NCBI GenBank assembly: GCA_005888335.1
Contig: VAWY01000049.1
Coordinates: 1-8,046 of the forward strand
From: Actinomycetota bacterium
GTDB lineage: Bacteria; Actinomycetota; Thermoleophilia; Solirubrobacterales; Solirubrobacteraceae
Direction: 5' to 3'
Length of the DNA stretch: 8,046 bases
Below, one piece after another: positions 1 through 6,647 of the stretch. The notes beneath the pieces are model-generated. The model was not told where the DNA came from, made no database searches, and saw only the letters and a program-made list of their open reading frames with translations. The position numbers and the translations under genes were made by a program. The first letter of the stretch is position 1. Every line of letters starts with the position of its first letter.

Positions 1-558
1 CGCGCGTTCGCCCGCCATGGGTTAGAGGGCGTCTCGGTGCGGACGCTGAACCGCGAGCTCGGCGTGAGCCACAACCTCATCTACCAGCGCTTCGGGTCCA
101 AGAACGACCTGTGGCGCGCCGCGGTCGACTACGGGTTCGGGGGGGCCGTGAGCTTCCTTCAGAGTGTCTGGGATCCCACGCTGACCGATCCGCTCGAGCA
201 GCTGCGCCTGCTCGTCCGCAGCATGGTCATCTGGTCGGCCGACCATCCCGAGATGCTGGCGCTCATGGACATCGAGGGGCGCCAGGACACCGAGCGCCTG
301 GCTTACATCTACACGACCTACATCGCGCCGTCGCTCGCCCCGGTCGAGCGCCTGCTGGACTACCTGGTCGCCGAGGGGCGGATCCGTGCGATGCCGCTGC
401 GCACGCTGCACTTCCTCGTCTTGCACGGCGCGATCGCGCCGTTCACGCTGGTCCCGCTCGCCCGGCACTTCGATCGGGGCTCTCCGCTGCGGCCCCGGGC
501 CGTGCGCGAGCACGCCGACCTGGTCGCCGATGTGATCGTCCGCGGGCTCTGCCTGTAA
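1..558 (+). CDS. TetR/AcrR-family transcriptional regulator (5' end outside window)
   Basis: The frame is open from base 1, so the start codon lies to the left of the window; 185 codons are visible before the TAA at 556-558. Visible residues 1-46 form the end of a TetR DNA-binding domain: a helix ending in FARHGLEGVSV, then the helix-turn-helix with RELGVSHNLIYQRFGSK and the typical NDLWRAAVDYGF start of helix 4. The remaining 140 or so residues are a helical ligand-binding domain with no recognisable subclass. TetR proteins are usually 190-220 residues, so only about 15-25 N-terminal residues are missing. These are dimeric repressors that release DNA on binding a small molecule. The target is not shown; the palindrome at 4263-4278 is one candidate, but the decayed genes just downstream would be equally natural targets. 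Confidence 0.93.
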   Translation, partial: RAFARHGLEGVSVRTLNRELGVSHNLIYQRFGSKNDLWRAAVDYGFGGAVSFLQSVWDPTLTDPLEQLRLLVRSMVIWSADHPEMLALMDIEGRQDTERLAYIYTTYIAPSLAPVERLLDYLVAEGRIRAMPLRTLHFLVLHGAIAPFTLVPLARHFDRGSPLRPRAVREHADLVADVIVRGLCL

Positions 559-603
559 GCGGCAACGAGCGCCACCACGAGCTTCTTCGTGCCGAGCTAA
601 GGG

Positions 604-823
604 ATGATCACGCGCATCGGCCGGTTGGCCTGCACGTCAAAGGACGTCGATCGCTCCGCGGCTTTTTGGGGCGGGTGCTCGGGCTGCGGTCACCGAGCGC
701 GCCGGCAAGGCCCTCACGTCGTGGCACTGCGACGCCGATCACCACGGCGTCGCGCTGTCGCGCTACGCGCGCAGCCGGGGACTGACCACCCCGGTTTTGG
801 ACGAGCGTCCAGAAAGAACTTGA
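604..823 (+). pseudogene. Frameshifted, truncated VOC (glyoxalase/extradiol dioxygenase) remnant
   Basis: An ATG at 604 opens a typical VOC N-terminus (MITRIGRLACTSKDVDRSAAFWG). The homology then moves frame twice: RVLGL is in frame 3 near 672-686, and VTERAGK starts at 689 in frame 2, running on to CDADHHGVALSR and stopping at the TGA at 821-823. Adding one base near 670 and one near 688 joins the pieces into FWGRVLGLRVTERAGK, the normal motif around the first VOC beta-alpha-beta unit, so two single-base losses explain the break. The HH of DADHHG resembles the metal-site region of aromatic-ring-cleaving VOC enzymes. Even when repaired the product is only about 73 residues, against 130 or more for a one-domain VOC and about 290 for extradiol dioxygenases, so the 3' part is also gone. 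Sequencing error cannot be excluded for the frameshifts but does not explain the missing 3' part. Confidence 0.72.
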
Positions 824-851
824 CAAAGCCGATTACTTCGGGTACGCTTGC
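812..851 (+). promoter_or_regulatory. Sigma-70-type promoter, module copy 1
   Basis: A -35 box TTGACA (820-825) and a -10 box TACGCT (843-848) are separated by exactly 17 bp. The 14 bases 812-825 and the 9 bases 843-851 are identical to those at 6224-6237 and 6255-6263, whereas the spacers are unrelated. Predicted transcription start is about 855. It overlaps the stop codon of the VOC remnant and points into the truncated epimerase gene, with no good Shine-Dalgarno sequence before the possible starts. Activity is inferred. Confidence 0.66.
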
Positions 852-887
852 CGGACGCTGCCCGGCCCGGATGGCGAGCGGCTGCTC

Positions 888-1499
888 TTGGCGCCGACCT
901 TCGAGGCCACGGTCAAGCGCGCGTTGGAAGCGATCGCGCTCGATTACGCGACGTCGATGCAGATGGGCGGGTCGGCGAACGTGCGCTCCGGGCAGAAGCT
1001 CAACGGCGGGCCGCTGGATGTGGCCGTCCTGCGGATCCCGACCGAGTTCGGTCCTGGGTACACCTACATGGGCAGCCCTCTGAGCCGGGCGGTCCATACC
1101 GTGGCGGGCAAGGGCGACCTGATCAGTGGCACCGGCTACATGGGGATGCCGCTGCCGGATCTCTGGAACCTGATCGCGATGTCGCCGCTGACCTACGTCC
1201 GCGACACCGCGAACGCGCTTGTGCGGCTGGTGCAGAGCGAGGCTCTTGCGCATCGCGTCTACAACCTCTCGAGCGGCTTTACCACCAGCCCTCGCGAGCA
1301 GCTGCTGGCTTTGAGCCGCCTACGTCCCGACGCGGGGAAGCTCTTGAAGATCGATCCGGACGTCCTTCGCGAGGAGCCCTATCCGACATACGGGTTCAGC
1401 TCGGAGCGACTGGCAGAAGACACCGGCTGGGCGCCCGCCTACTCGTTCGAGGAGGCGCTGGAGGACTACATCGGATGGCTTCAACAGCACCCGTACTGA
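888..1499 (+). CDS. N-terminally truncated NAD-dependent epimerase/dehydratase (extended SDR)
   Basis: This frame is open from 786 to the TGA at 1497-1499. Recognisable homology begins near the TTG at 888, the start chosen here (203 residues), though no ribosome binding site supports it. Visible parts are the helix after the active site (KRALEAIALDYA, residues 10-21), VLRIPTEFGPG (about 47-57), the conserved TYVRDTANALVRLVQ segment, YNLSSG, and the C-terminal ERLAEDTGWAPAYSFEEALEDY, all marks of the substrate-binding half of extended SDR sugar-nucleotide or steroid epimerase/dehydratases. The whole N-terminal Rossmann half, with its GxxGxxG NAD motif and catalytic Ser, is absent. The active-site Lys region reads FEATVK instead of YxxxK, so the Tyr is not in place. 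Such a protein should not bind NAD. It is probably a remnant kept open by chance, or a recent 5' deletion that placed the gene behind the promoter at 820-848. Confidence 0.75.
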   Translation: MAPTFEATVKRALEAIALDYATSMQMGGSANVRSGQKLNGGPLDVAVLRIPTEFGPGYTYMGSPLSRAVHTVAGKGDLISGTGYMGMPLPDLWNLIAMSPLTYVRDTANALVRLVQSEALAHRVYNLSSGFTTSPREQLLALSRLRPDAGKLLKIDPDVLREEPYPTYGFSSERLAEDTGWAPAYSFEEALEDYIGWLQQHPY

Positions 1500-1543
1500 G
1501 CCCCCGCACATGACCAACCACGAGAGATGAATCGAGGCCAACG

Positions 1544-1864
1544 ATGACTGGAACAGAGGGCGGCACCGCGCCGACGGTCGCGATCACCGGAGCCAGCACC
1601 GGGCTGGGAAGGGACATGGCGCTCGGCTTCGCGGCCAAGGGCTATCGCGTCTTCGGCACCGCGCTTACGCTCAACCAGATCCAGAGCGCCGGGCTCGATT
1701 CGGAGGCTGCCGCGCAAGAGATCATCGCCCTGGCCGAGAATGGCGCCACCGCCCCACGCGTGCCCCTCGGACCGGACGCAGACATCGAGCTGCTGAAGCT
1801 CGCAACGCAGAGCTCGGATGCGCAGCTCGACGCCATGCGCCTGCAGCTGCTCGGTCTCGAATAG
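1544..1864 (+). CDS. Internally deleted short-chain dehydrogenase (SDR) remnant
   Basis: The ORF has 106 codons, beginning at an ATG preceded by a weak GAGG eight or so bases upstream. Residues 11-40 are a perfect SDR dinucleotide-binding start: VAITGASTGLG (TGxxxGxG at 15-22) followed by GFAAKGYRVFGTA. From about residue 50 it reads like an SDR C-terminus: a helix (DSEAAAQEIIALAENGA), RVPLGPDA, and a last helix LDAMRLQLLGLE. The roughly 150 residues between, including NAG, the catalytic Ser and the YxxxK, are missing, and the reading frame is kept across the joint. A normal member has 250-280 residues. It cannot be a working reductase; a folded minimal Rossmann peptide is conceivable but unsupported. 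It lies 44 bp after the epimerase remnant on the same strand and faces the opposite-strand SDR remnant. Confidence 0.72.
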   Translation: MTGTEGGTAPTVAITGASTGLGRDMALGFAAKGYRVFGTALTLNQIQSAGLDSEAAAQEIIALAENGATAPRVPLGPDADIELLKLATQSSDAQLDAMRLQLLGLE

Positions 1865-1875
1865 CGATTCGGCCT

Positions 1876-2200
1876 TCACGGAGATTCGCCGTCGCACTGG
1901 GATGACGGTACCGGTCACGTAGCCGGCTTCGGCGGAGGCGAGGAACGGGAACGCCACGGCCGCGGCCATCTCAGACGCGGCGGCGGCCCGCCCCAGCGGG
2001 ACGGTCGCGACGAGGCGCCTTCTTGTCCTCCGGGATCGCGGCCGTCATCCCCGTGTCGGCGAACGGCATGACGGCGTTCACGGTCACGCCGAAGCGGCCG
2101 AGTCCTTCGCGGCGGTCTTGGTCAGCCCGATGATCCCCGGCCTTGGCCGCGGCGTCGTTCGCCCGGCCCAGTTGCCGTGCGAGGACGTGCCTGCGTGCCT
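1876..2200 (-). pseudogene. Frameshifted 3' fragment of a FabG-like short-chain dehydrogenase
   Basis: Read leftward, successive frames give GTSSHGNW (2191-2168, the catalytic Ser region), ANDAAAKAG (around 2165-2139), IIGLTKTAAKD, LGRFGVTVNAVMPFADTG, LVATVPLGRAAAASEMAAA, FLASAEAGYVTGTVIPV, and DGESP with a TGA at 1878-1876. In order these are the second half of a 3-oxoacyl-reductase-type SDR (FabG family). At least five frame changes are needed: about one base lost near 2165, one gained in the C4 run at 2135-2138, one lost near 2103, another change near 2017, and one near 1894. The active-site YxxxK reads DAAAK, so the catalytic Tyr is Asp. The N-terminal 130 or so residues with the NAD site are absent. 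It begins directly after the acyl-CoA dehydrogenase stop, so it was probably the third gene of that operon, giving a hydratase, dehydrogenase and 3-hydroxyacyl reductase set. Confidence 0.8.
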
Positions 2201-2214
2201 CGAGGCGCTCGCGG

Positions 2215-3393
<1,179 letters not shown>

Positions 3394-3394
3394 C

Positions 3395-4231
3395 TCAGGC
3401 CTCTGCGGGCGGGCTGAAGCGCGGCGGGCGCTTCTGCGCGAACGCGGCGACGCCCTCCGCGAACTCCTCGGACTCTCCCTGCGCGGTCTGCGCGTCGGCC
3501 TCGAGATCGAGCTGCGCGCGCAGCGCCGGGGCCGCCTGCGCGTTCAGCAGGCGCTTGATCGCCGCCACCGCCAGTGGCGGACCGCCGGCAAGCCGTCCGG
3601 CGAGCGCGCGCGCCGCGTCGGCGAGCTGACCGTCGTCGGCGAGCTGGTTGACGAGTCCCCACTCGTGGGCGCTCGCGGCATCGAGGCGCTCGCCGAGCAG
3701 CAGCATCTCGGCCGCGCGCGTGAAGCCGATCCGCGCGGGCACGTGTGCCGAGGCGCCGCCGTCGGGGACGAGCCCGACGTTGACGAAGCTCAGCTGGAAG
3801 TACGCCGACCGGGCGGCCAGGACGAGATCGCAGGCCAGGGCGATGGAGCAGCCGACGCCGACCGCGGGTCCGTTGACCGCCGCGATGACCGGCTGGGCCA
3901 TCTCGCGCAAGGCGATGACCAAGGGGTTGTAGACCTCGCGCAGCACGCGGCCGAGGTCGGGACGCCCAGAGCGCGTCAGTGGTGCGTCGCGATCCTTGAG
4001 GTCCGCGCCGGCGCAGAACCCACGGCCGGCTCCGGTCACGATCACCGCCCGAACGGAGCGGTCGTCGGCGAGATCGTCGACCGCTCGGCGCAGTTCGCCG
4101 CCCATCGTCGTGGTCAGGGCGTTGAGCGACGCGGGACGGTGCAACTCGATGGTGGCGACGGGGCCGTCTCGTCGCAGTCGGACGTCGTCGAGGGACTGCC
4201 CGTCCACCGTGATCTGCTCAGCGTGCGTCAT
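3395..4231 (-). CDS. Enoyl-CoA hydratase/isomerase (crotonase) family, PaaG-like active site
   Basis: A 278-residue crotonase-fold protein. The oxyanion-hole segments are GRGFCAGADLK (69-79) and NGPAVGVGCSIALACD (120-135). The two glutamates of true enoyl-CoA hydratase are absent: the first position is Ser129 (GCSIAL) and the second is Phe149 (LSFVNVGL). An Asp is present instead in GLVPDGG (Asp157), as in PaaG-type epoxyphenylacetyl-CoA isomerases and related enoyl-CoA isomerases. Isomerisation of a CoA ester is therefore more likely than hydration, though the exact reaction cannot be read from the sequence. The tail KRPPRFSPP matches the family's usual K/RxPxF end. The ATG at 4231-4229 has a GAGGTG ribosome binding site seven or so bases upstream on the minus strand. 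It is the first gene of the leftward operon and is divergent from the flavin monooxygenase. Confidence 0.93.
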   Translation of the reverse strand: MTHAEQITVDGQSLDDVRLRRDGPVATIELHRPASLNALTTTMGGELRRAVDDLADDRSVRAVIVTGAGRGFCAGADLKDRDAPLTRSGRPDLGRVLREVYNPLVIALREMAQPVIAAVNGPAVGVGCSIALACDLVLAARSAYFQLSFVNVGLVPDGGASAHVPARIGFTRAAEMLLLGERLDAASAHEWGLVNQLADDGQLADAARALAGRLAGGPPLAVAAIKRLLNAQAAPALRAQLDLEADAQTAQGESEEFAEGVAAFAQKRPPRFSPPAEA

Positions 4232-4262
4232 GTCGGCACCTCGGGTCGCCTGGCGCTGTAGA

Positions 4263-4278
4263 TTTGAAATTTATCAAA
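4263..4278. promoter_or_regulatory. AT-rich imperfect palindrome, possible operator between divergent operons
   Basis: TTTGAAATTTATCAAA is a dyad with perfect TTTGA/TCAAA arms and a 6-base centre. It lies 32 bp upstream of the leftward ATG and about 12 bp upstream of the rightward -10 box. It is the most AT-rich stretch among the protein genes of a GC-rich window. Its position suits a repressor acting on both divergent units. The regulator is unknown. Confidence 0.4.
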
Positions 4279-4286
4279 AAAGAACT

Positions 4287-4303
4287 TGCTACACTGTCAG
4301 GCG
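4287..4303 (+). promoter_or_regulatory. Extended -10 promoter of the flavin monooxygenase, probably leaderless
   Basis: TGCTACACT (4287-4295) is an extended -10 element (TGn plus TACACT at 4290-4295). A start 7-8 bases downstream falls at 4302-4304, on or next to the ATG at 4304. No Shine-Dalgarno precedes that ATG. A TTGAAA at 4264-4269 is 20 bp away, too far for a normal -35 box. The shared AAAGAACTTG core overlaps it at 4279-4288. Confidence 0.55.
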
Positions 4304-5476
4304 ATGCAGTTCGGCATCTTCTCCGTCAGCGACGTCACGCTCGATCCGGTCACCGGCTACACGCCGAGCGAGGCCGAGCGGATCGACGCGATCGTGCGGA
4401 TCGCCCAGCGGGCGGACGAGGTCGGGCTCGACGTCTTCGCGATCGGCGAGCACCACAATCCGCCGTTCTTCTCCTCGTCGCCGACGACGCTGCTGGCGCA
4501 TATCGCCGCGTTGACGAAGCGGATCGTCGCGAGCACCGCGGTGACGCTGGTGACGACGAACGACCCGGTGAAGATCGCCGAGGACTACGCGATGCTCCAG
4601 CACCTGGCGAAGGGGCGACTGGACCTCATGCTCGGGCGCGGCAACACCGTGCCGGTGTATCCGTGGTTCGGCCAGGACATCAGGCAGGGCCTGCCGCTCG
4701 CGCTGGAGAACTACAACCTGCTGCATCGGCTGTGGCGCGAGGACGTGATCGATTGGGAGGGGAGCTTCCGCACGCCGCTGCAGGGGTTCACGTCAATCCC
4801 GCGGCCGCTGGACGACGTCCCGCCGTTCGTCTGGCACGGAGCGATCCGCACGCCGGAGATCGCCGAGCAGGCCGCGTACTACGGCAACGGCTACTTCGCC
4901 AACAACATCCTCGCGCCGAACTTCCACTTCCGTCCGCTGGTCGAGCTCTATCGCCAGCGCTTCGCGCACTACGGGCACGGGACGCCGGAGCAGGCCATCG
5001 TCGGGCTCGGCGGACACGCCTTCATCGCCAAGCGCTCGCAGGACGCCGTCAAGGCATTTCGCCCGTACTTCGAGGGATCGCCGATCTATGGCAAGAGCTA
5101 CCGGCTCGAGGACTTCATGCACGGGACCCCGATGAGCGTCGGCAGCCCGCAGGAGGTGATCGAGAAGACGCTCACCTTCCAGGAGGGATTCGGCGACTAC
5201 CAGCGCCAGCTCTGGGCGGTCGACGCGATGGGCCTGCCCGTGGAGATGGCGCTCGAGCAGGTCGAGCTGCTTGGCACCGAGGTCGTGCCCGTGCTGCGCA
5301 AGGAGATGGAGTCCAGGCGCGCGGCCGGGGTGCCCGACGCGCCGACCCACGCGAGCCTGGTGAAGGCGAAGTACGGCGACGCCGAGCCGCGCCAGCCCCG
5401 TCCCAACCCGAACCGCGGCGACAACCTGACCGACGGATCTCCCTACCAGGACAGCGACCCGGCGATCGCAGCATGA
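4304..5476 (+). CDS. LLM-class flavin-dependent monooxygenase, CE1758-type
   Basis: A 390-residue bacterial-luciferase-like (TIM-barrel) oxygenase that would use reduced FMN and O2. It begins with the family's first strand MQFGIFSVSD; residues 45-52 hold the conserved AIGEHHNP; TLVTTNDPVKIAEDYAMLQHL (81-101) and DLMLGRGN (107-114) are the next barrel strands and flavin-site loops; ALENYNLLHRLW (133-144) follows. The C-terminal 40 residues are Pro/Asn/Asp-rich and probably disordered. The pattern, and the FMN reductase directly after it, match the family described as LLM CE1758, whose members occur paired with a CE1759-type reductase. The ATG at 4304 is preferred over an in-frame TTG at 4286 because the protein family starts here and the -10 box covers the upstream alternative. 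Substrate is unknown for the family as far as I know. Confidence 0.93.
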   Translation: MQFGIFSVSDVTLDPVTGYTPSEAERIDAIVRIAQRADEVGLDVFAIGEHHNPPFFSSSPTTLLAHIAALTKRIVASTAVTLVTTNDPVKIAEDYAMLQHLAKGRLDLMLGRGNTVPVYPWFGQDIRQGLPLALENYNLLHRLWREDVIDWEGSFRTPLQGFTSIPRPLDDVPPFVWHGAIRTPEIAEQAAYYGNGYFANNILAPNFHFRPLVELYRQRFAHYGHGTPEQAIVGLGGHAFIAKRSQDAVKAFRPYFEGSPIYGKSYRLEDFMHGTPMSVGSPQEVIEKTLTFQEGFGDYQRQLWAVDAMGLPVEMALEQVELLGTEVVPVLRKEMESRRAAGVPDAPTHASLVKAKYGDAEPRQPRPNPNRGDNLTDGSPYQDSDPAIAA

Positions 5477-6210
5477 CCACGACGCCGCCTCGCCATATCG
5501 GCAGAGCGCCGTCCGATCCCGAGCCGCCGGTCGTCGTCGTCGTGAGCGCGGGCACCGGCAACCCGTCGTCGACGCGGATGCTCGGCGACCGCATCGCCCA
5601 GAAGACCCTCGATCTGCTGCGGGAGTCGGGGATGCCGGCGTCCGCGCGCGTGCTCGAGCTCGGCCCGTTCGCCGTGGACATCGCGCGCGCGACGATCGCC
5701 GGCTTCCCCGGCGAGCAGCTCCAGGCGGCGATCGAGGAGCTCGCCGCGGCCGACGCGCTCATCGCCGCCACGCCGGTCTACAAGGCCGGCGTCAGCGGCC
5801 TGTTCAAGTCGTTCGTGGACGTACTCGAGAACGACCTGCTCGTCGCCAAGCCGGTGCTGCTCGGCGCGACCGCGGGCAGCGCCCGCCACGCGCTGGTCGT
5901 CGACGATCAGATGCGGCCGCTGTTCGCCTACCTGCGCGCACTCGCCGTCCCGACCTCGGTCTTCGCCGCGCCCGAGGACTGGGGCGCGACCGAGCTCGGC
6001 GAGCGCATCGAACGAGCCGCCACCGAGCTCACCGCCATGCTCCGCGCCGGGGTGGGCGAGCAGATCGCCGACCGCGCCTGGTCCGGCTACCAGCACCAGT
6101 TCGCCGGCAACGCCGCCCGCGCCGAGCGGACCGCCGCCGATCTCGACTTCGACTCCCCGCTCATGCGACTCGCCGCCGGTGGCCGGGCAGGCCCAGGCCC
6201 GGCCGGGTGA
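5473..6210 (+). CDS. LLM-partner FMN reductase, CE1759-type
   Basis: A 245-residue NADPH-dependent FMN-reductase-fold (flavodoxin-like) protein that would supply FMNH2 to the monooxygenase. After a Pro-rich N-terminus, residues 20-24 form the first strand, and SAGTGNPSSTRMLGDR (25-40) is the FMN phosphate loop. ATPVYKAGVSGLFKSFVDVL (99-118) is the classic flavin-binding strand-loop-helix of this fold. ATAGSARHALVVDDQMRPLF (132-151) is the characteristic later segment. The ATG overlaps the monooxygenase stop as ATGA, so translation is coupled and a 1:1 supply of the two components is plausible. About 20 extra residues at the N-terminus and a Gly/Ala/Pro-rich tail (236-245) may be non-essential; the tail codons also encode the hairpin at 6181-6204. 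A GTG at 5544, inside the first strand, is a less likely start. Confidence 0.92.
   Translation: MTTTPPRHIGRAPSDPEPPVVVVVSAGTGNPSSTRMLGDRIAQKTLDLLRESGMPASARVLELGPFAVDIARATIAGFPGEQLQAAIEELAAADALIAATPVYKAGVSGLFKSFVDVLENDLLVAKPVLLGATAGSARHALVVDDQMRPLFAYLRALAVPTSVFAAPEDWGATELGERIERAATELTAMLRAGVGEQIADRAWSGYQHQFAGNAARAERTAADLDFDSPLMRLAAGGRAGPGPAG
6181..6204 (+). terminator. GC-only hairpin at the 3' end of the oxygenase operon
   Basis: GGCCGGGC (6181-6188) and GCCCGGCC (6197-6204) are perfect 8-bp complements around an 8-base loop. The hairpin sits inside the last codons of the reductase, ending 3 bases before its TGA and 27 bases before the -35 box of the next promoter. There is no U-tract, so a classical intrinsic terminator is not shown; a U-less actinobacterial-type terminator or mRNA 3' stabiliser is possible. 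Confidence 0.4.
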
Positions 6211-6223
6211 GGAGACGCGACAC

Positions 6224-6263
6224 GAAAGAACTTGACAGACGGCAAATACTGCATTACGCTTGC
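6224..6263 (+). promoter_or_regulatory. Sigma-70-type promoter, module copy 2
   Basis: TTGACA (6232-6237), 17 bp, TACGCT (6255-6260). The flanking GAAAGAAC before the -35 box and TGC after the -10 box are identical to copy 1 at 812-851. Predicted start is about 6267, giving an 80-base leader to the small ORF at 6347. It starts 13 bases after the reductase stop and is the only clear promoter for the small ORF, STAS and stress-protein genes. Confidence 0.75.
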
Positions 6264-6346
6264 GAGACCGTTGGCGTGACGCAGACGAACACCACCCGGT
6301 GACTACTTCGCTTCGGTGTCGCGCTTTGTCGTCTCCCGGAGGAGCC

Positions 6347-6496
6347 ATGCGCTACCCCGTCGTCATCGAGCTCGGCCGCGCCGGTCACCTGAGCGCTCCC
6401 TCGCCAGACCGCTGGCGGCGCCGTACCCAGCGCGATCGCGTCGTCGAGTCCCTGGTCCGCTGTCCCCATCCGCAGGGCGTCGAGGCCAAGCGCTGA
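6347..6496 (+). CDS. Small protein of 49 residues, weakly HicB-like N-terminus
   Basis: The ATG at 6347 has a strong ribosome binding site (GGAGG about 5 bases upstream) and lies about 80 bases downstream of the promoter at 6232-6260. The product begins MRYPVVIELGRAGHLSA, which resembles the start of HicB-type antitoxins (MRYxVVIExG...YSA). After that it becomes Arg-rich and loses the similarity, with no PDLPGC motif, and no HicA toxin gene is nearby. It may be a genuine small protein, a decayed HicB-like gene, or a translated leader for the STAS gene 151 bp downstream. I see no signal peptide or membrane segment. Confidence 0.4.
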   Translation: MRYPVVIELGRAGHLSAPSPDRWRRRTQRDRVVESLVRCPHPQGVEAKR

Positions 6497-6635
6497 GCGT
6501 TCCACGCGCGATCCCGCGATGACAAAGCGTGTGCGGACGCGCTCGGCCTCGACCCTGCAAGGGCACTACGCCGCGCGACGTGACCGCTGCCGCGGCCCCG
6601 GGATCTTGACCCGGCGGTCCACGCGGCCCAACGGC

Positions 6636-6642
6636 AAGGAGG
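6636..6642 (+). promoter_or_regulatory. Strong Shine-Dalgarno that fixes the STAS gene start
   Basis: AAGGAGG lies 5 bases before the ATG at 6648. The frame is open further upstream to an ATG at 6519, but that extension (43 mostly Arg/Thr/Gly residues) has no ribosome binding site or domain similarity, so 6648 is taken as the start. Confidence 0.8.
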
Positions 6643-6647
6643 CTTCC

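Noticed and set aside
4264..6210. 648-codon frame running across the monooxygenase into the reductase, which could look like a fusion
   Set aside because: The part over 4264-5472 is an Arg-rich out-of-frame shadow of the monooxygenase; only the part from the ATG at 5473 has reductase motifs.
6347..6496. Calling a HicAB toxin-antitoxin module
   Set aside because: Only the first 17 or so residues resemble HicB, the PDLPGC motif is missing, and there is no HicA-like gene nearby.
6606..6611. TTGACC before the STAS gene as a -35 box
   Set aside because: No TANNNT-like -10 hexamer occurs 16-18 bp downstream (the region is CCACGCGGCC-like).
6519..6647. Upstream extension of the STAS protein to an ATG at 6519
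   Set aside because: No ribosome binding site there, while AAGGAGG is placed ideally before 6648, and the extension has no domain character.
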